Positions 7,561 through 15,255 of a stretch of DNA of 20,820 nt are shown piece after piece. A program made the position numbers and the translations under genes. The stretch comes from a virus, in IMG/VR virus record IMGVR_UViG_3300037011_000103, positions 1 to 20,820 of that record; one strand, given 5' to 3'. Numbering within the stretch: the stretch's first letter is position 1; every line of letters begins with the position of its first letter. Below the pieces are notes generated by a model. It worked only from the letters and a program-made list of their open reading frames with translations, did no database searches and had not been told where the DNA came from.

Positions 7561-7879
7561 GGATGGTTATCCCTTCAACCAATAGGGTCCGACCCTCCCG
7601 CACCATTCGGGTTTCGGGCTCGTTCTCGACCCTGTATTGCTTGTGCGGCGTGATGTTCAGGAAGATGACCTTGCCGTATTCGTCATCGTTCCACAGCGCG
7701 TCGCTGACAAATGAAAAGACGGCGTGAAGATCGTAGAGGCCGGCATCCCGGCCTTGATCTCCGCGCCGCTGAAGCGTCCAGGAACTGAGCTCCCCGACCT
7801 TGGCTCCAAGGAAGGGGATTTCCACGGTGCCGGCGGGACTGTAAATCCCTGACCGGATCGTCTTGAACAAGTATCCCAT
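7541..7879 (-). CDS. Small phage tail-region protein, function unknown
   Basis: 112 residues; ATG at 7879 preceded by AGGGAGTTCGCG. It starts MGYLFKTIRSGIYSPAGTVEIPFLG, and most of the protein is a mixed beta pattern (AVFSFVSDAL, GKVIFLNITPHKQYRV, RTLLVEGITI). I do not recognise the family. It lies between the tail tube and the tail assembly chaperone and overlaps the chaperone start by 20 bases, so it is probably a tail component or assembly factor. Confidence 0.72.
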   Translation of the reverse strand: MGYLFKTIRSGIYSPAGTVEIPFLGAKVGELSSWTLQRRGDQGRDAGLYDLHAVFSFVSDALWNDDEYGKVIFLNITPHKQYRVENEPETRMVREGRTLLVEGITIHDTSRR

Positions 7880-7891
7880 CGCGAACTCCCT

Positions 7892-7946
7892 GCGCTGGAG
7901 GCGGCTGACAGCCGGGAGGGGCCGATATTTCGGCCGCCTCCAGCGC
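7892..7946 (-). terminator. 14-bp perfect stem after the tail tube gene
   Basis: The arms 7892-7905 and 7933-7946 are perfect reverse complements (gcgctggaggcggc and its complement) with a 27-base loop. A smaller palindrome (7920-7935) competes inside it. No T-tract follows. The ribosome binding site of the next gene (AGGGAG) begins right at the base of the stem. A role as attenuator or mRNA-stability element between a highly expressed gene and its neighbour is likely. Confidence 0.75.
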
Positions 7947-7959
7947 GGATGCTACGAGA

Positions 7960-8403
7960 TTAGGTGAGGGTCCCGTCCGAGAAGACGGTCCACGCCGCCG
8001 AGGCGCGGAAGTTGCCGGTCGTCTTGATCGCGTCCGAGATGCTCGCCGTGATCGAGGCGTCCATGAGCCCCGGGCCCTTCGCCACGAGGATCTCGCTGGA
8101 GACGCGGTCGTCCGCGTAGAGGTAGATGTAGATCGCGTCCGAGGACGCGGCGTTCACCTGGTAGTCCCCGGAGACGTCCAGGAGGCCCGCGAAGGTGCCC
8201 TGGATGTCCTTGAGGCCGACGAGGTAGGTCTTGTTGGTGGCCCCGAATGAGGTGCTGTCAACGTAGTCACGAGACAGGTTCAGGGTCCACTCGGTCTTGG
8301 CCGTGAGCTTGACCTTGGCGCCGTAGGTGTCGGCCCCCGTCGCGAATGCGACGTAGATCGCCCCATTTTTGCCGTGCAGCTTGGTGCCGGCTCCTGTTGC
8401 CAT
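7960..8403 (-). CDS. Tail tube-like protein, paralogue 2 (probable major tail protein)
   Basis: 147 residues; ATG at 8403 with GAAGGAG upstream, the strongest ribosome binding site of this cluster. It is related to the preceding gene across its full length but has a longer N-terminus, an extra loop (VAFATGADTYG) and a longer C-terminus (TVFSDGTLT). The strong site and the hairpin after its stop suggest high expression, so this copy is the better candidate for the main tube subunit. Functional assignment comes from order and pattern. Confidence 0.8.
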   Translation of the reverse strand: MATGAGTKLHGKNGAIYVAFATGADTYGAKVKLTAKTEWTLNLSRDYVDSTSFGATNKTYLVGLKDIQGTFAGLLDVSGDYQVNAASSDAIYIYLYADDRVSSEILVAKGPGLMDASITASISDAIKTTGNFRASAAWTVFSDGTLT

Positions 8404-8415
8404 TGTTCAACTCCT

Positions 8416-8787
8416 TCAGGGAATGTCCCATGCCCCGGCAGACTTGAAGTTGCCGGAGATGCGGACCGCATCAGAAATGCTGACCGTCACGGAGCAATCC
8501 ACAAAAGCGGGTCCAGAGGCGATCGGGGAGGCACCATCCTCGGCATAGACGGCCACCGTGTAGGCGACTCCGTCGTTGCTCTGGAGGGCAAGATCCCCGT
8601 CGATGTCCAGCAATCCCGCGAAGGTCCCCGAGATGTCCATGAGACCAGCCGCGTACACCTTGTTCCTGTCACGGAACGTGGAGACGTCGGCGTAGTCCCG
8701 GTTCATGTTCAGGGCCCACTCGGTCTTGGCGGTGACCTTGGATCCGTTGATGTAGATGGCGCCGTTCTTGCCGTGGAGCTTTCTCAT
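8416..8787 (-). CDS. Tail tube-like protein, paralogue 1
   Basis: 123 residues; ATG at 8787 overlaps the terminator stop, with no strong ribosome binding site. It starts MRKLHGKNGAIYINGSKV and shares KLHGKNGAIY, a TAKTEW.LN..RDY core, DI.GTFAGLLD..GD and SISDA....GNF with the next gene. The beta-rich pattern and position match a phage tail tube (major tail) protein. Two such genes in a row mean either a heteromeric tube or that one copy has another role, such as a decoration or baseplate tube protein. Confidence 0.78.
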   Translation of the reverse strand: MRKLHGKNGAIYINGSKVTAKTEWALNMNRDYADVSTFRDRNKVYAAGLMDISGTFAGLLDIDGDLALQSNDGVAYTVAVYAEDGASPIASGPAFVDCSVTVSISDAVRISGNFKSAGAWDIP

Positions 8788-9200
8788 AGGGACTGGTCGG
8801 TCCAGACCGAATACGAGCCGCCCACCTGGTAGATGCGCTTTCCCTCGGAGTCGATGTCTGGCCCCGTTGGCAGATCCGCGACCCGGCGGCAAAGCAGGCT
8901 GGTCTGCCCATCGACATTGAGCCCAGCCTCGTTGAGGGCCCCGGCGACGAGCGCGTCGATGTTGTTGGCATCGACGGGGTTCTCCGCATAGACCGAAACG
9001 TCGATCAACGCCTGGATCATCATGCCGGTCCAGTCATACGCATACGGGGCCGCCACGAGCTGATAGGTGATGAACGGGTAACGGACCTTGCGGGGAGCGA
9101 TCCCCTCGTGGATCCCGCCTCTTATGGCGGACACGAGAGAGGGTGAGGCGCGGAGCGCCTGCACGACCGCTCGCTTGACCGGGGCGACGGATGTCGTCAT
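8784..9200 (-). CDS. Tail terminator / tail completion protein (DUF3168-like)
   Basis: 138 residues from the ATG at 9200, preceded by GGGGAAGGACAG. The open frame extends further upstream within the gp10-like gene but only as an Arg/Pro/Ser-rich shadow. The N-terminal helix (VKRAVVQALRASPSLVSAIRGG), then YPFITYQLV and a strand with LIDVSVYAENPVDANNIDALV, fit the tail terminator family that caps the tail tube during assembly. The position between the gp10-like gene and the tail tube genes agrees. Its stop overlaps the next start as ATGA. Confidence 0.8.
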   Translation of the reverse strand: MTTSVAPVKRAVVQALRASPSLVSAIRGGIHEGIAPRKVRYPFITYQLVAAPYAYDWTGMMIQALIDVSVYAENPVDANNIDALVAGALNEAGLNVDGQTSLLCRRVADLPTGPDIDSEGKRIYQVGGSYSVWTDQSL

Positions 9201-9213
9201 CTGTCCTTCCCCT

Positions 9214-9900
9214 TCACAGCCGCACCATGATCTCGATCTCCGTCTTCCCGGAGCCCGTGCGGGCGGCCTCGGTGACGGCAGCCGCAATGCGGCTGACGAC
9301 TTCAGCTCGGCTCTCAGCCGCCGCCGGGCGAAGGAAGGGGTGGGCCGCGTTGTGGCGCGTCCCGAACTCCTGGTACTTCGCATAGCGGGTCGGTGAGATG
9401 ACCCATGCTTCAGCCCGACTTCCAGCCAGCGTGGCGGGGATGGCGCGGATCTCTCCACGCAGCCGACCGCCGACGTTGAGATGCTGGAAGGTGGCGAAGG
9501 AAGGAGAGAGCCTCCCTGTCGGGGAGCGACTCCCTGGCTTTGGATGAGCAAGCGCCTGGCGCACTTCGTACGCACCGCGCCTGGTGAGCGTCGAGCGGTC
9601 ACCCTCGTCGTACGACTCGAGCGCGGCAGTGGCCGCCGCTAGACGACGCCCGCGCCAGTTGACTGGGGGGCGAGCTACCGAAACTACCTGAGTTGCCCTG
9701 TTCAGGGACCCGGTGCCGAGTGGGCTGATGCCCGACGATTGAGGGGCCGATTGGGGACGAATACTGGACCCGCCACCCCGGAAGATATGGCGCACCGGAG
9801 CCAGGCTCCGAGCTCTCGCAGCGACGATGTTCGCGCCTTCCCCCAGGGCTTCGGAGGCGGCCTCGAGGATCGCCTGGCCGAGAGCCTCGAAGGAGATCAT
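9214..9900 (-). CDS. HK97 gp10-like neck/minor tail protein
   Basis: 228 residues. The ATG at 9900 overlaps the stopper stop (ATGA) and follows an AGGAAGAAGGA purine tract. An upstream in-frame Met at 9921 would extend into the previous gene and is less likely. The C-terminal motif YAKYQEFGTRHNAAHPFLRPA near residues 182-202 is the family hallmark, in which a Gly-Thr/His loop precedes H-P-F-L-R-P. These proteins join head and tail in long-tailed phages. The middle region is rich in Arg, Ser and Pro, and longer than the usual 120-150 residues of the family. Confidence 0.88.
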   Translation of the reverse strand: MISFEALGQAILEAASEALGEGANIVAARARSLAPVRHIFRGGGSSIRPQSAPQSSGISPLGTGSLNRATQVVSVARPPVNWRGRRLAAATAALESYDEGDRSTLTRRGAYEVRQALAHPKPGSRSPTGRLSPSFATFQHLNVGGRLRGEIRAIPATLAGSRAEAWVISPTRYAKYQEFGTRHNAAHPFLRPAAAESRAEVVSRIAAAVTEAARTGSGKTEIEIMVRL

Positions 9901-10307
9901 TCCTTCTTCCTCAGACTGCACGTCAGGAGCGGCAGCCAGGTTCCTTCGGCCGTGGTGTCGCTGACCGTGTAGTCGTCGATGGGGTTGGTCGCGACGTGAA
10001 CATGGTCACCGACTCTGACATCGGTCCCGACCGGAAGGAATAGGCGGTAGGTGTTGACCGTTACGATCTGGCCCGTATCCACTTCCTGGACTGGGGTCGG
10101 AGTGGATTGAAACCAACCCTTGACCTGGAGCCGTCTTGTCTCGTTCGTCTGGGTGTACGAGAGGAAGTCGTCTCCGTAGTCGCCACCCGCAGGGATAGGC
10201 CCCTCTGCCCGGCGTTCAATCGTGAGAGGGGTGATCATCCCGAGCAGGGCCAGGTCGCGAACCCGCTTCATCTGGTTCTCGGTCAGGAAGCGGTCCTGGC
10301 GAGGCAT
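9897..10307 (-). CDS. Head closure / stopper-like protein
   Basis: 136 residues, ATG at 10307 abutting the connector stop with no strong ribosome binding site, so probably coupled. The sequence is beta-rich after residue 25, with GWFQSTPTPVQEVDTGQIVTV and a DVRVGDHVHV strand, as expected for the small barrel of SPP1 gp16-like stopper proteins. The order connector, stopper, gp10-like, terminator matches siphophage head-tail clusters. The call rests mainly on that order. Confidence 0.6.
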   Translation of the reverse strand: MPRQDRFLTENQMKRVRDLALLGMITPLTIERRAEGPIPAGGDYGDDFLSYTQTNETRRLQVKGWFQSTPTPVQEVDTGQIVTVNTYRLFLPVGTDVRVGDHVHVATNPIDDYTVSDTTAEGTWLPLLTCSLRKKE

Positions 10308-11219
10308 CTAACGAACCGTCAGATGATCTGCGGCATACCCACCCAGGAGCAGGGCAGCCTCGGGGACAAGCATGTTCAGGTTCTCGACCAGGCCCTTGGC
10401 TCCACCTCGCCGGATGTCCTTCTCCATCTCGACCTCGGCCACCCTGAGTTTCGTCAGGTGAGCCATGCCCCGCGCCTGGAGCTCGGACTGTCCGTGGAGG
10501 TAGGCCACGATGTGGGCAGTCCCGTACTGGATGTCCGTGGGGAGCTTGTGGTGGTAGGTCGCGCTGACGGTGTCGGTCGCGAGAAGGTTGTCCGTGAAGA
10601 CAACCGTTCCCTCTGCGGCGTCAACGGTGAAGCCGGTGGTGACCACGGCACCGTTCTTCTTGATCACCGGCTCGCGTCCGGTGTCCGTGAACCAGAACTG
10701 GTTCTGGGCCCGCCAGGTCTGGCCGTCGGTGCAGGAGAGCGACTCGTCTGCGACCTCGAAGTCCCAGCCGTAGGTGTAGCTGGTCTTCGCCAGCGGTGAG
10801 GCGAGGTAGACGTTGGGAACGATGAGGGCGTTGAACAGGCCGAAGCTCGTGATCGCCAGGGACACGATCTCGAAGTACCTCTCCGTGTTGTTGATCATCA
10901 GCTCGGTCGGGGCGATCTCGATGTACTGGGTATTCGTGACGTAGATGCGGAAGTTGGAGATCGCCAGGATCGGCCAGTGGAAGAGGTACTCGCGACGCTG
11001 ACCGATGTCGAGGGAGTTGACCGGGTAGCGCCAGGTGTGGGCCTCGCTCGTGATCGTGCCACCACGGAAGTCGTGCATCTGCGGGATCCGGGGGACATTG
11101 CAGTAGGCATTGACCACCGTCGTCGCCTGGTTGACCAGGGACAGGAGCTCGACATCGTCGAGCTCGGAGGTGTCAATGCCGAAAGCCATCTCCCGGAACC
11201 GCGCTGGAGTCAGATACAT
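10308..11219 (-). CDS. Head-tail connector (gp6-like adaptor) with inserted beta domain
   Basis: 303 residues; ATG at 11219 with GGAGGGTGCG directly upstream. The N-terminal 45 residues (TPARFREMAFGIDTSELDDVELLSLVNQATTVVNAYCNVP) are the helical start typical of phage head-tail adaptors. The helical C-terminus after residue 235 (AHIVAYLHGQSEL onward) completes the adaptor. Between them lies a beta-rich region containing a KKNGAVVTTGFTVDAAEGTVVF segment, a hairpin-rich insertion also seen in other phage adaptors. Usual gp6-type proteins are near 100-150 residues, so this is a long version. It would sit under the portal and receive the stopper protein encoded next. Family call from pattern and order. 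Confidence 0.7.
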   Translation of the reverse strand: MYLTPARFREMAFGIDTSELDDVELLSLVNQATTVVNAYCNVPRIPQMHDFRGGTITSEAHTWRYPVNSLDIGQRREYLFHWPILAISNFRIYVTNTQYIEIAPTELMINNTERYFEIVSLAITSFGLFNALIVPNVYLASPLAKTSYTYGWDFEVADESLSCTDGQTWRAQNQFWFTDTGREPVIKKNGAVVTTGFTVDAAEGTVVFTDNLLATDTVSATYHHKLPTDIQYGTAHIVAYLHGQSELQARGMAHLTKLRVAEVEMEKDIRRGGAKGLVENLNMLVPEAALLLGGYAADHLTVR

Positions 11220-11231
11220 CGCACCCTCCGG

Positions 11232-11271
11232 GCGTGCGAGAGGGCCGCCCCGAAGGACGACCCTCTCACGC
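11232..11271 (-). terminator. 17-bp UUCG-tetraloop hairpin after the capsid gene
   Basis: In the minus-strand transcript, positions 11271-11255 pair with 11250-11232 around a TTCG loop (11254-11251) closed by C-G. The stem has 17 pairs, including two G-U pairs and a 2-base bulge (11237-11236). It starts 6 bases after the capsid stop. No T-tract follows, and the next ribosome binding site (GGAGGG) begins within 2 bases. It may act as an attenuator, an RNase barrier or an mRNA stabiliser rather than a full terminator. Confidence 0.75.
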
Positions 11272-11277
11272 TGTGGC

Positions 11278-12618
11278 CTAGACCTGGACGCGGATCTTGT
11301 TGCTCCACGGCAGGACCTTCACCGCGAGCCCGTTCATCATGAAGACGATGTACAGGTGGGTGAGCTGGCCGCTGATGCCGATGGGGATCTCGAGGACCGT
11401 GGGGCCTGGGCTCCCGAGGTAGGGAAGCGTGATGCTCCCCTCGTCGAGGAGGTACAGGTCGCGGTACGCGGTCGGACCGATGTGGTACGAGGCGATGGAG
11501 TCGCCCGGCACCGTCGCGAACGGGATCTGGCCGGCATAGGTGTTGACCGTCTGGGCCGTGACACCGACGCCGATGTTGACGTAGTTCGGGCCGACCAGCC
11601 GAACGTTGGTGTCCTGCTGCTCGTCGAAGGTGATCTTCTCCTGCGGATGGCCCCAGATGATGTTGGCGTTGCCGCCAGCCTGGGTGATGAACAGGAGCGC
11701 CTTGTCCACCTGGTTGCGGAACGCGTGGTCCCCGTAGGTGGTGGCGTCGGTGTTACTGAAGCCCACGGGGTTGAAGCTGTGGGCGTTCGTGGTCAGGATC
11801 TGCCGCAGCCCGGTGAAGGCGTTGGCGTCGTACAAGCCGAACTCGTCGTCCGCCGTGCCGGAAGCGACCGCAGCGTTGCCGCCGAAGATCTGCTTCTGCA
11901 TCTTGTGGGACATGGCACGAAGGCCACCCTGAAGCTCGATGGCTTCGGGGTTGTAGTTCATGCCGCCAGCCATGACCGCGAACTGCGACTTCAGGCTGAT
12001 GCCCCGGCGGGTGGCGAGGATGCCGACGTTCGTGGTCTTCCGCTCGTAGGTGCTCGTGTCGTCGGACACGGTGCCGAGCTCGGCCATGAACTTGGCGTCG
12101 CCGTACGCCGTGATCTGGTTCCAGGCGTGGACCAGGCCGTTGGCCGGCTCCTTGGGGAAGCGGTCATAAGCCGGGAACTGCCGGATGAAGACCTCGTAGA
12201 GCATCGGCTCGAGGTCCTGGCGGATCAGGGCAGCAGCCCCACCCGTGTCCAGGGCCTTGGCGATGTCCGGCGCGAGCTGACCACTGATGTTGTTGAACGC
12301 GTTCTGGGCCGCGAAGCCCGCCGTGTTCAGCCAGAGATCGAGCGGAATGCCCGTGTCCTTCGCAGCAGCCTGGCGAGTGACGAGCTCGAGGATGTTGTTG
12401 GTGGACTTGGTGCGAAGGGTCTCGGAGAGCTCCATGCGCTCGTCCGGGGTGATGTAGCGGCGGGTGGCGGAAGCGGGAGTGCCCTGGTCCTCGACGCCCT
12501 TGACTTCAGGCGTCGCGACATTGGGGGCCTCGTTCATCTTCAGGAGCGTCTTACCGATCTGCTCCTGAGTCTCGAGGACACCCTTCAGGAGGGCCTCCAG
12601 CTCTGGCGACATTGCCAT
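11278..12618 (-). CDS. Major capsid protein (HK97 fold)
   Basis: 446 residues from the ATG at 12618. An AAGAAAGG ribosome binding site lies 9 bases upstream. A TTG at 12627 overlaps the protease stop but has no spacing from that site, so I prefer the ATG; an ATG at 12612 is also possible. The first 100 or so residues are helical and charged, as in an N-terminal arm or delta-type segment that may be removed by the protease. The rest has features of HK97-like capsid proteins: a long alpha/beta body, TAYGDAKFMAELGTVSDD, an AGGMNYNPEAIELQGG segment and a C-terminal strand region. Position directly after the protease and before head-tail connectors supports the call. A strong hairpin follows the stop, as expected for a highly expressed gene. 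Confidence 0.88.
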   Translation of the reverse strand: MAMSPELEALLKGVLETQEQIGKTLLKMNEAPNVATPEVKGVEDQGTPASATRRYITPDERMELSETLRTKSTNNILELVTRQAAAKDTGIPLDLWLNTAGFAAQNAFNNISGQLAPDIAKALDTGGAAALIRQDLEPMLYEVFIRQFPAYDRFPKEPANGLVHAWNQITAYGDAKFMAELGTVSDDTSTYERKTTNVGILATRRGISLKSQFAVMAGGMNYNPEAIELQGGLRAMSHKMQKQIFGGNAAVASGTADDEFGLYDANAFTGLRQILTTNAHSFNPVGFSNTDATTYGDHAFRNQVDKALLFITQAGGNANIIWGHPQEKITFDEQQDTNVRLVGPNYVNIGVGVTAQTVNTYAGQIPFATVPGDSIASYHIGPTAYRDLYLLDEGSITLPYLGSPGPTVLEIPIGISGQLTHLYIVFMMNGLAVKVLPWSNKIRVQV

Positions 12619-12623
12619 GCTGG

Positions 12624-13940
12624 TCAACCTTTCTTGAGGAGGGTCAGGAAGTCATCGCCGTAGACCGACTTCAGGCTCGCGAACTGCTCGGTGGCCTGGC
12701 GGACCGTGGCGCGACGACCTACGGGGGTTGCGGACAGGCGGGCCAGGATCTCGGCCGTGTTCGCGAGAACCTTCTCGGTCGCCGCGATGGCTGCGTCCCG
12801 CTCGAGAGTCGCTTCGTCCAGGGCCGCCTTTGTCTCGATCAGCTCGCGGGTGATCGCCTTCAGGAGGTCACTGGAGTTCCGCAGGGATGCGACGACGGTG
12901 GGGCTCAACATGAAGAGCGCCGGGTCGATCCCTTCCATCTCGGGCTCGCCAGAAAGGCCGATGGCCGCCCATGGGTTCAGGGGCAGGCTCTCGTCCTCGT
13001 CCGTTTCCTCGTTCTCAGGGGCGCTCAGGAGAGCTTCCTGCGAGGTGTCACCAGCGGGGGTCTTGGGAGTCCCCCGGTTTCCGGTGTCGATGTGGACCTT
13101 GCCGCCGCCCGGCATCTCGATGTGGACGGTGGCGTCGGAAATGTCGGGCCAGGGGGCCTCGGCGTGATCTCGGGCGATGTCGAGCAGCCGGTCGAATGTC
13201 TCGCCTGCCACGACTACTGTTCCGTCTTCCTGCTCGCGGTGACGGTGGAGAACCGTGCCGTTCTCCGTCTCCTCGATCAGGGGCTCGCCCTCGGCCTCCT
13301 CAAGCGGGTCGTCATGGTGATCCATCTCGTCGGAGGTCAGCTCCGCGACGATCTCAGGAGCCTGGAGCGGGCCGTCACCGACGATGGTGACTTCCTCGCC
13401 CAGCTCCGCCTCGATGAGGCTCACGCCGCCGTTGAGCGACTTCACGGCGTACTCGACCCAGGACCTGGGGTTCGCCGGCACGCCGACCAGGGAGGTCTCG
13501 AGGAGATCGACATGGTTGATCTCGTACGAGCCTGTTTTCCGGTCGCGGACGGCACCGTTCTCGGGGATCATCGCGCCGATGGAGAGGCCGAGCTGGGTGC
13601 CACCATTGATGGCCTCCCATGCTTTCACGGCCCGCTCGTTGCTCTGGTTCACGATGATGTCGAGGGCCAGGTCGTGGATGCTGGAGTCCTGCGGATGGGA
13701 GCGGATGATGGCCCGCTCGACCGATCCCGCGACATCCTCGGGCACCCGGTACTCGTGATTGAGGAAGATCGTCATGTTGTTGTTGGCGCTGTTCTCCATG
13801 TCGGAGAGCGCCGACGGGTTCATCGTGTCGCCGTGACGGTCTTTGACCGTCGAGCTGGCGATGCCGTGAAGCCTCATCTTGCCGTCTGGTCCCATGCTTG
13901 CCTTGAGCATGGGCGCGAAGATCTTGAACATCGGGTTCAT
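12624..13940 (-). CDS. HK97-type prohead protease with long C-terminal extension
   Basis: 438 residues; ATG at 13940 in an ATGA overlap with the glycosyltransferase, with GGAGG 7 bases upstream. Residues 1-170 show the prohead protease fold: LHGIASSTVKDRHGDTM, FLNHEY with the likely catalytic His62, GLSIGAM with the likely nucleophile Ser120, and ETSLVGVPANPRSW. The enzyme matures the capsid by cleaving scaffold or the capsid N-terminus. Residues about 175-330 are acidic and low in complexity. Residues about 335-420 are predicted helical and rich in Ala, Glu and Leu, resembling a scaffold segment. Usual proteases of this family are about 200 residues, so the extra 260 may be a fused scaffolding domain. 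The major capsid gene follows immediately. Protease call strong; scaffold fusion inferred. Confidence 0.9.
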   Translation of the reverse strand: MNPMFKIFAPMLKASMGPDGKMRLHGIASSTVKDRHGDTMNPSALSDMENSANNNMTIFLNHEYRVPEDVAGSVERAIIRSHPQDSSIHDLALDIIVNQSNERAVKAWEAINGGTQLGLSIGAMIPENGAVRDRKTGSYEINHVDLLETSLVGVPANPRSWVEYAVKSLNGGVSLIEAELGEEVTIVGDGPLQAPEIVAELTSDEMDHHDDPLEEAEGEPLIEETENGTVLHRHREQEDGTVVVAGETFDRLLDIARDHAEAPWPDISDATVHIEMPGGGKVHIDTGNRGTPKTPAGDTSQEALLSAPENEETDEDESLPLNPWAAIGLSGEPEMEGIDPALFMLSPTVVASLRNSSDLLKAITRELIETKAALDEATLERDAAIAATEKVLANTAEILARLSATPVGRRATVRQATEQFASLKSVYGDDFLTLLKKG

Positions 13941-15199
13941 GCGGACGCCTCCGGCGCTTCAGTAGTGGCGGGGGGCTGGGCATTCGCCAGCGCCGTCACG
14001 TACTCGTCGAACTTCTGGGCCGCGAAGTCCCAACTGAATGTCTTCGCGTGGGCGGCACCGGCCTCACCGAGGTCTCGCCGCAGCCCCTTGGAGTGATACA
14101 GGCGCTCGACTGCCGCCGTGAAGGCGTCGATGTCGGGCAGCCAGTTGTCCTCGCCTGCGGGAGTCGTCAATAGACCCCGAGGCTCAAGGAGGATCCCTCC
14201 GGGCCCGACCACTTCCGGGATGGCGGACACGTTCTGGGCAACGATGGGGATGCCGCACGAAGCGGCCTCGAGGAGGGTCAGGCCGAAGCCCTCTCCCCGC
14301 GAGGTGGAGACGAAGCAATCGAAGGCCGAGTACAGAACATTGAGGTCCTGGAGAGCCCAGCCCTCGAAGCTGGAGTGCAGGCCGGGGAAGTGGAACCGCG
14401 TCGGGTCCACTGTATCGGCCTCCCGGGAGAGCAAAGCCTGGAAGCGGATCCCCGCCGTGGGACCCTCGTCCTGGCAGTGGAAGTGGACGTCGATGTCCTT
14501 GAACTTTTTCATCAGCGGCCAGAGGGCCTTGACCAGTGCCGAGTAGTCCTTCCGTCCGCTGTTCGAGTCCACCCTTCCGATCAGGAAGTTCTGGGGATCG
14601 AAGTTGAATGCCCGTTTGCATTCCGCCTTCGTCTTGCAGACGATCCCGGTGCTGGTGACCTTGGGCTTCTCCCAGATCGGCCAGAAGACCTCCGGGTCGG
14701 CACCGTGGTAGACCATCTCGCTCGGCTGGTAGTGCTGTTGTCCCCACTTGCTCATGGCGACGACATTGGTGACCTTCGGGAGGAGCGTCATCCATCGAGG
14801 AGGTAGGTTCGTGCCGTCGTCCGGCGTGTACGCGATCAGGGGCCGGTACTGGAGAAGGATCCGTTCCGGGTCGTACTTGTTGTCGAACAGGAACTGGAGA
14901 ACGACCTGGGGATCCGCCAGGGTGACCACGACATCCGGCTCGATCTTGGCGAGCATCTCGATGATCCTGGACAGCCCGTAGATGTCCGACGTGGAAAGGA
15001 GGTCTGGGCGGTAGAGGCGCATTGGCGTCGTGTGGTCATGGCCTGGTCGTTCACAGGGCCACGAGTCGCCCCTGTAGTTGACGGCGAGGACTGAGACCTC
15101 GTGGCCGTAGTCCTCGACCAGCCGCTCACCGATGGCATGCGTCACGCGGGCAAAGCCCGTGGTGCAGCCCGCATCGGAAAGCCACAAAACCTTCGACAT
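13937..15199 (-). CDS. Glycosyltransferase family 4 (GT-B fold)
   Basis: 420 residues. The start at 15199 (MSKVLWLSDAG) is chosen because GGAGG lies 6 bases upstream of that ATG; an upstream in-frame Met at 15226 has no comparable site. The N-terminal half has the acceptor-domain pattern with a Gly-rich first loop (DAGCTTGFARV). The C-terminal half carries the nucleotide-sugar domain with IGRVDSNSGRKD, then the E-x7-E motif E303-GFGLTLL-E311 followed by AASCGIPIV, the hallmark of GT4 retaining enzymes. The length is normal for the family. The gene sits among virion genes, after the Ser/Thr-rich repeat fibre and before the capsid genes, and overlaps the protease start by ATGA. Possible roles are glycosylation of the repeat protein, of the capsid, or of a host surface component. 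The donor sugar cannot be read from sequence. Confidence 0.92.
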   Translation of the reverse strand: MSKVLWLSDAGCTTGFARVTHAIGERLVEDYGHEVSVLAVNYRGDSWPCERPGHDHTTPMRLYRPDLLSTSDIYGLSRIIEMLAKIEPDVVVTLADPQVVLQFLFDNKYDPERILLQYRPLIAYTPDDGTNLPPRWMTLLPKVTNVVAMSKWGQQHYQPSEMVYHGADPEVFWPIWEKPKVTSTGIVCKTKAECKRAFNFDPQNFLIGRVDSNSGRKDYSALVKALWPLMKKFKDIDVHFHCQDEGPTAGIRFQALLSREADTVDPTRFHFPGLHSSFEGWALQDLNVLYSAFDCFVSTSRGEGFGLTLLEAASCGIPIVAQNVSAIPEVVGPGGILLEPRGLLTTPAGEDNWLPDIDAFTAAVERLYHSKGLRRDLGEAGAAHAKTFSWDFAAQKFDEYVTALANAQPPATTEAPEASA

Positions 15200-15205
15200 T
15201 CCATT

Positions 15206-15242
15206 CCTCCGGGCATGCCGAAACACCGGGTTCGACCGGCAT
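15206..15242 (-). promoter_or_regulatory. Small hairpin and ribosome binding site before the glycosyltransferase
   Basis: The gap 15200-15255 has arms 15215-15220 and 15237-15242 (6 bp, 16-base loop), followed 4 bases later by GGAGG at 15210-15206. The stem is weak compared with the two downstream hairpins, but the arrangement is the same. Confidence 0.4.
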
Positions 15243-15255
15243 CGGCTGCTAGCGG

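Noticed and set aside
9201-9602. N-terminal extension of the tail terminator upstream of 9200
   Set aside because: It is a Ser/Arg/Pro-rich shadow of the gp10-like gene; the ATG at 9200 has a good ribosome binding site and family-like length.
11110-12663. Plus-strand open frame of 517 codons opposite the capsid gene
   Set aside because: Antisense to the major capsid protein; the product is rich in Val, Gly, Arg and Asp with no recognisable motif.
12612-14096. Plus-strand open frame of 494 codons opposite the protease
   Set aside because: Antisense shadow of the prohead protease, whose catalytic motifs are clear on the minus strand.
15222-15245. Sequence like a tRNA T-arm (GGTCGAACCCGG on the minus strand)
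   Set aside because: No acceptor, D or anticodon arms fit around it; it is part of a short intergenic hairpin.
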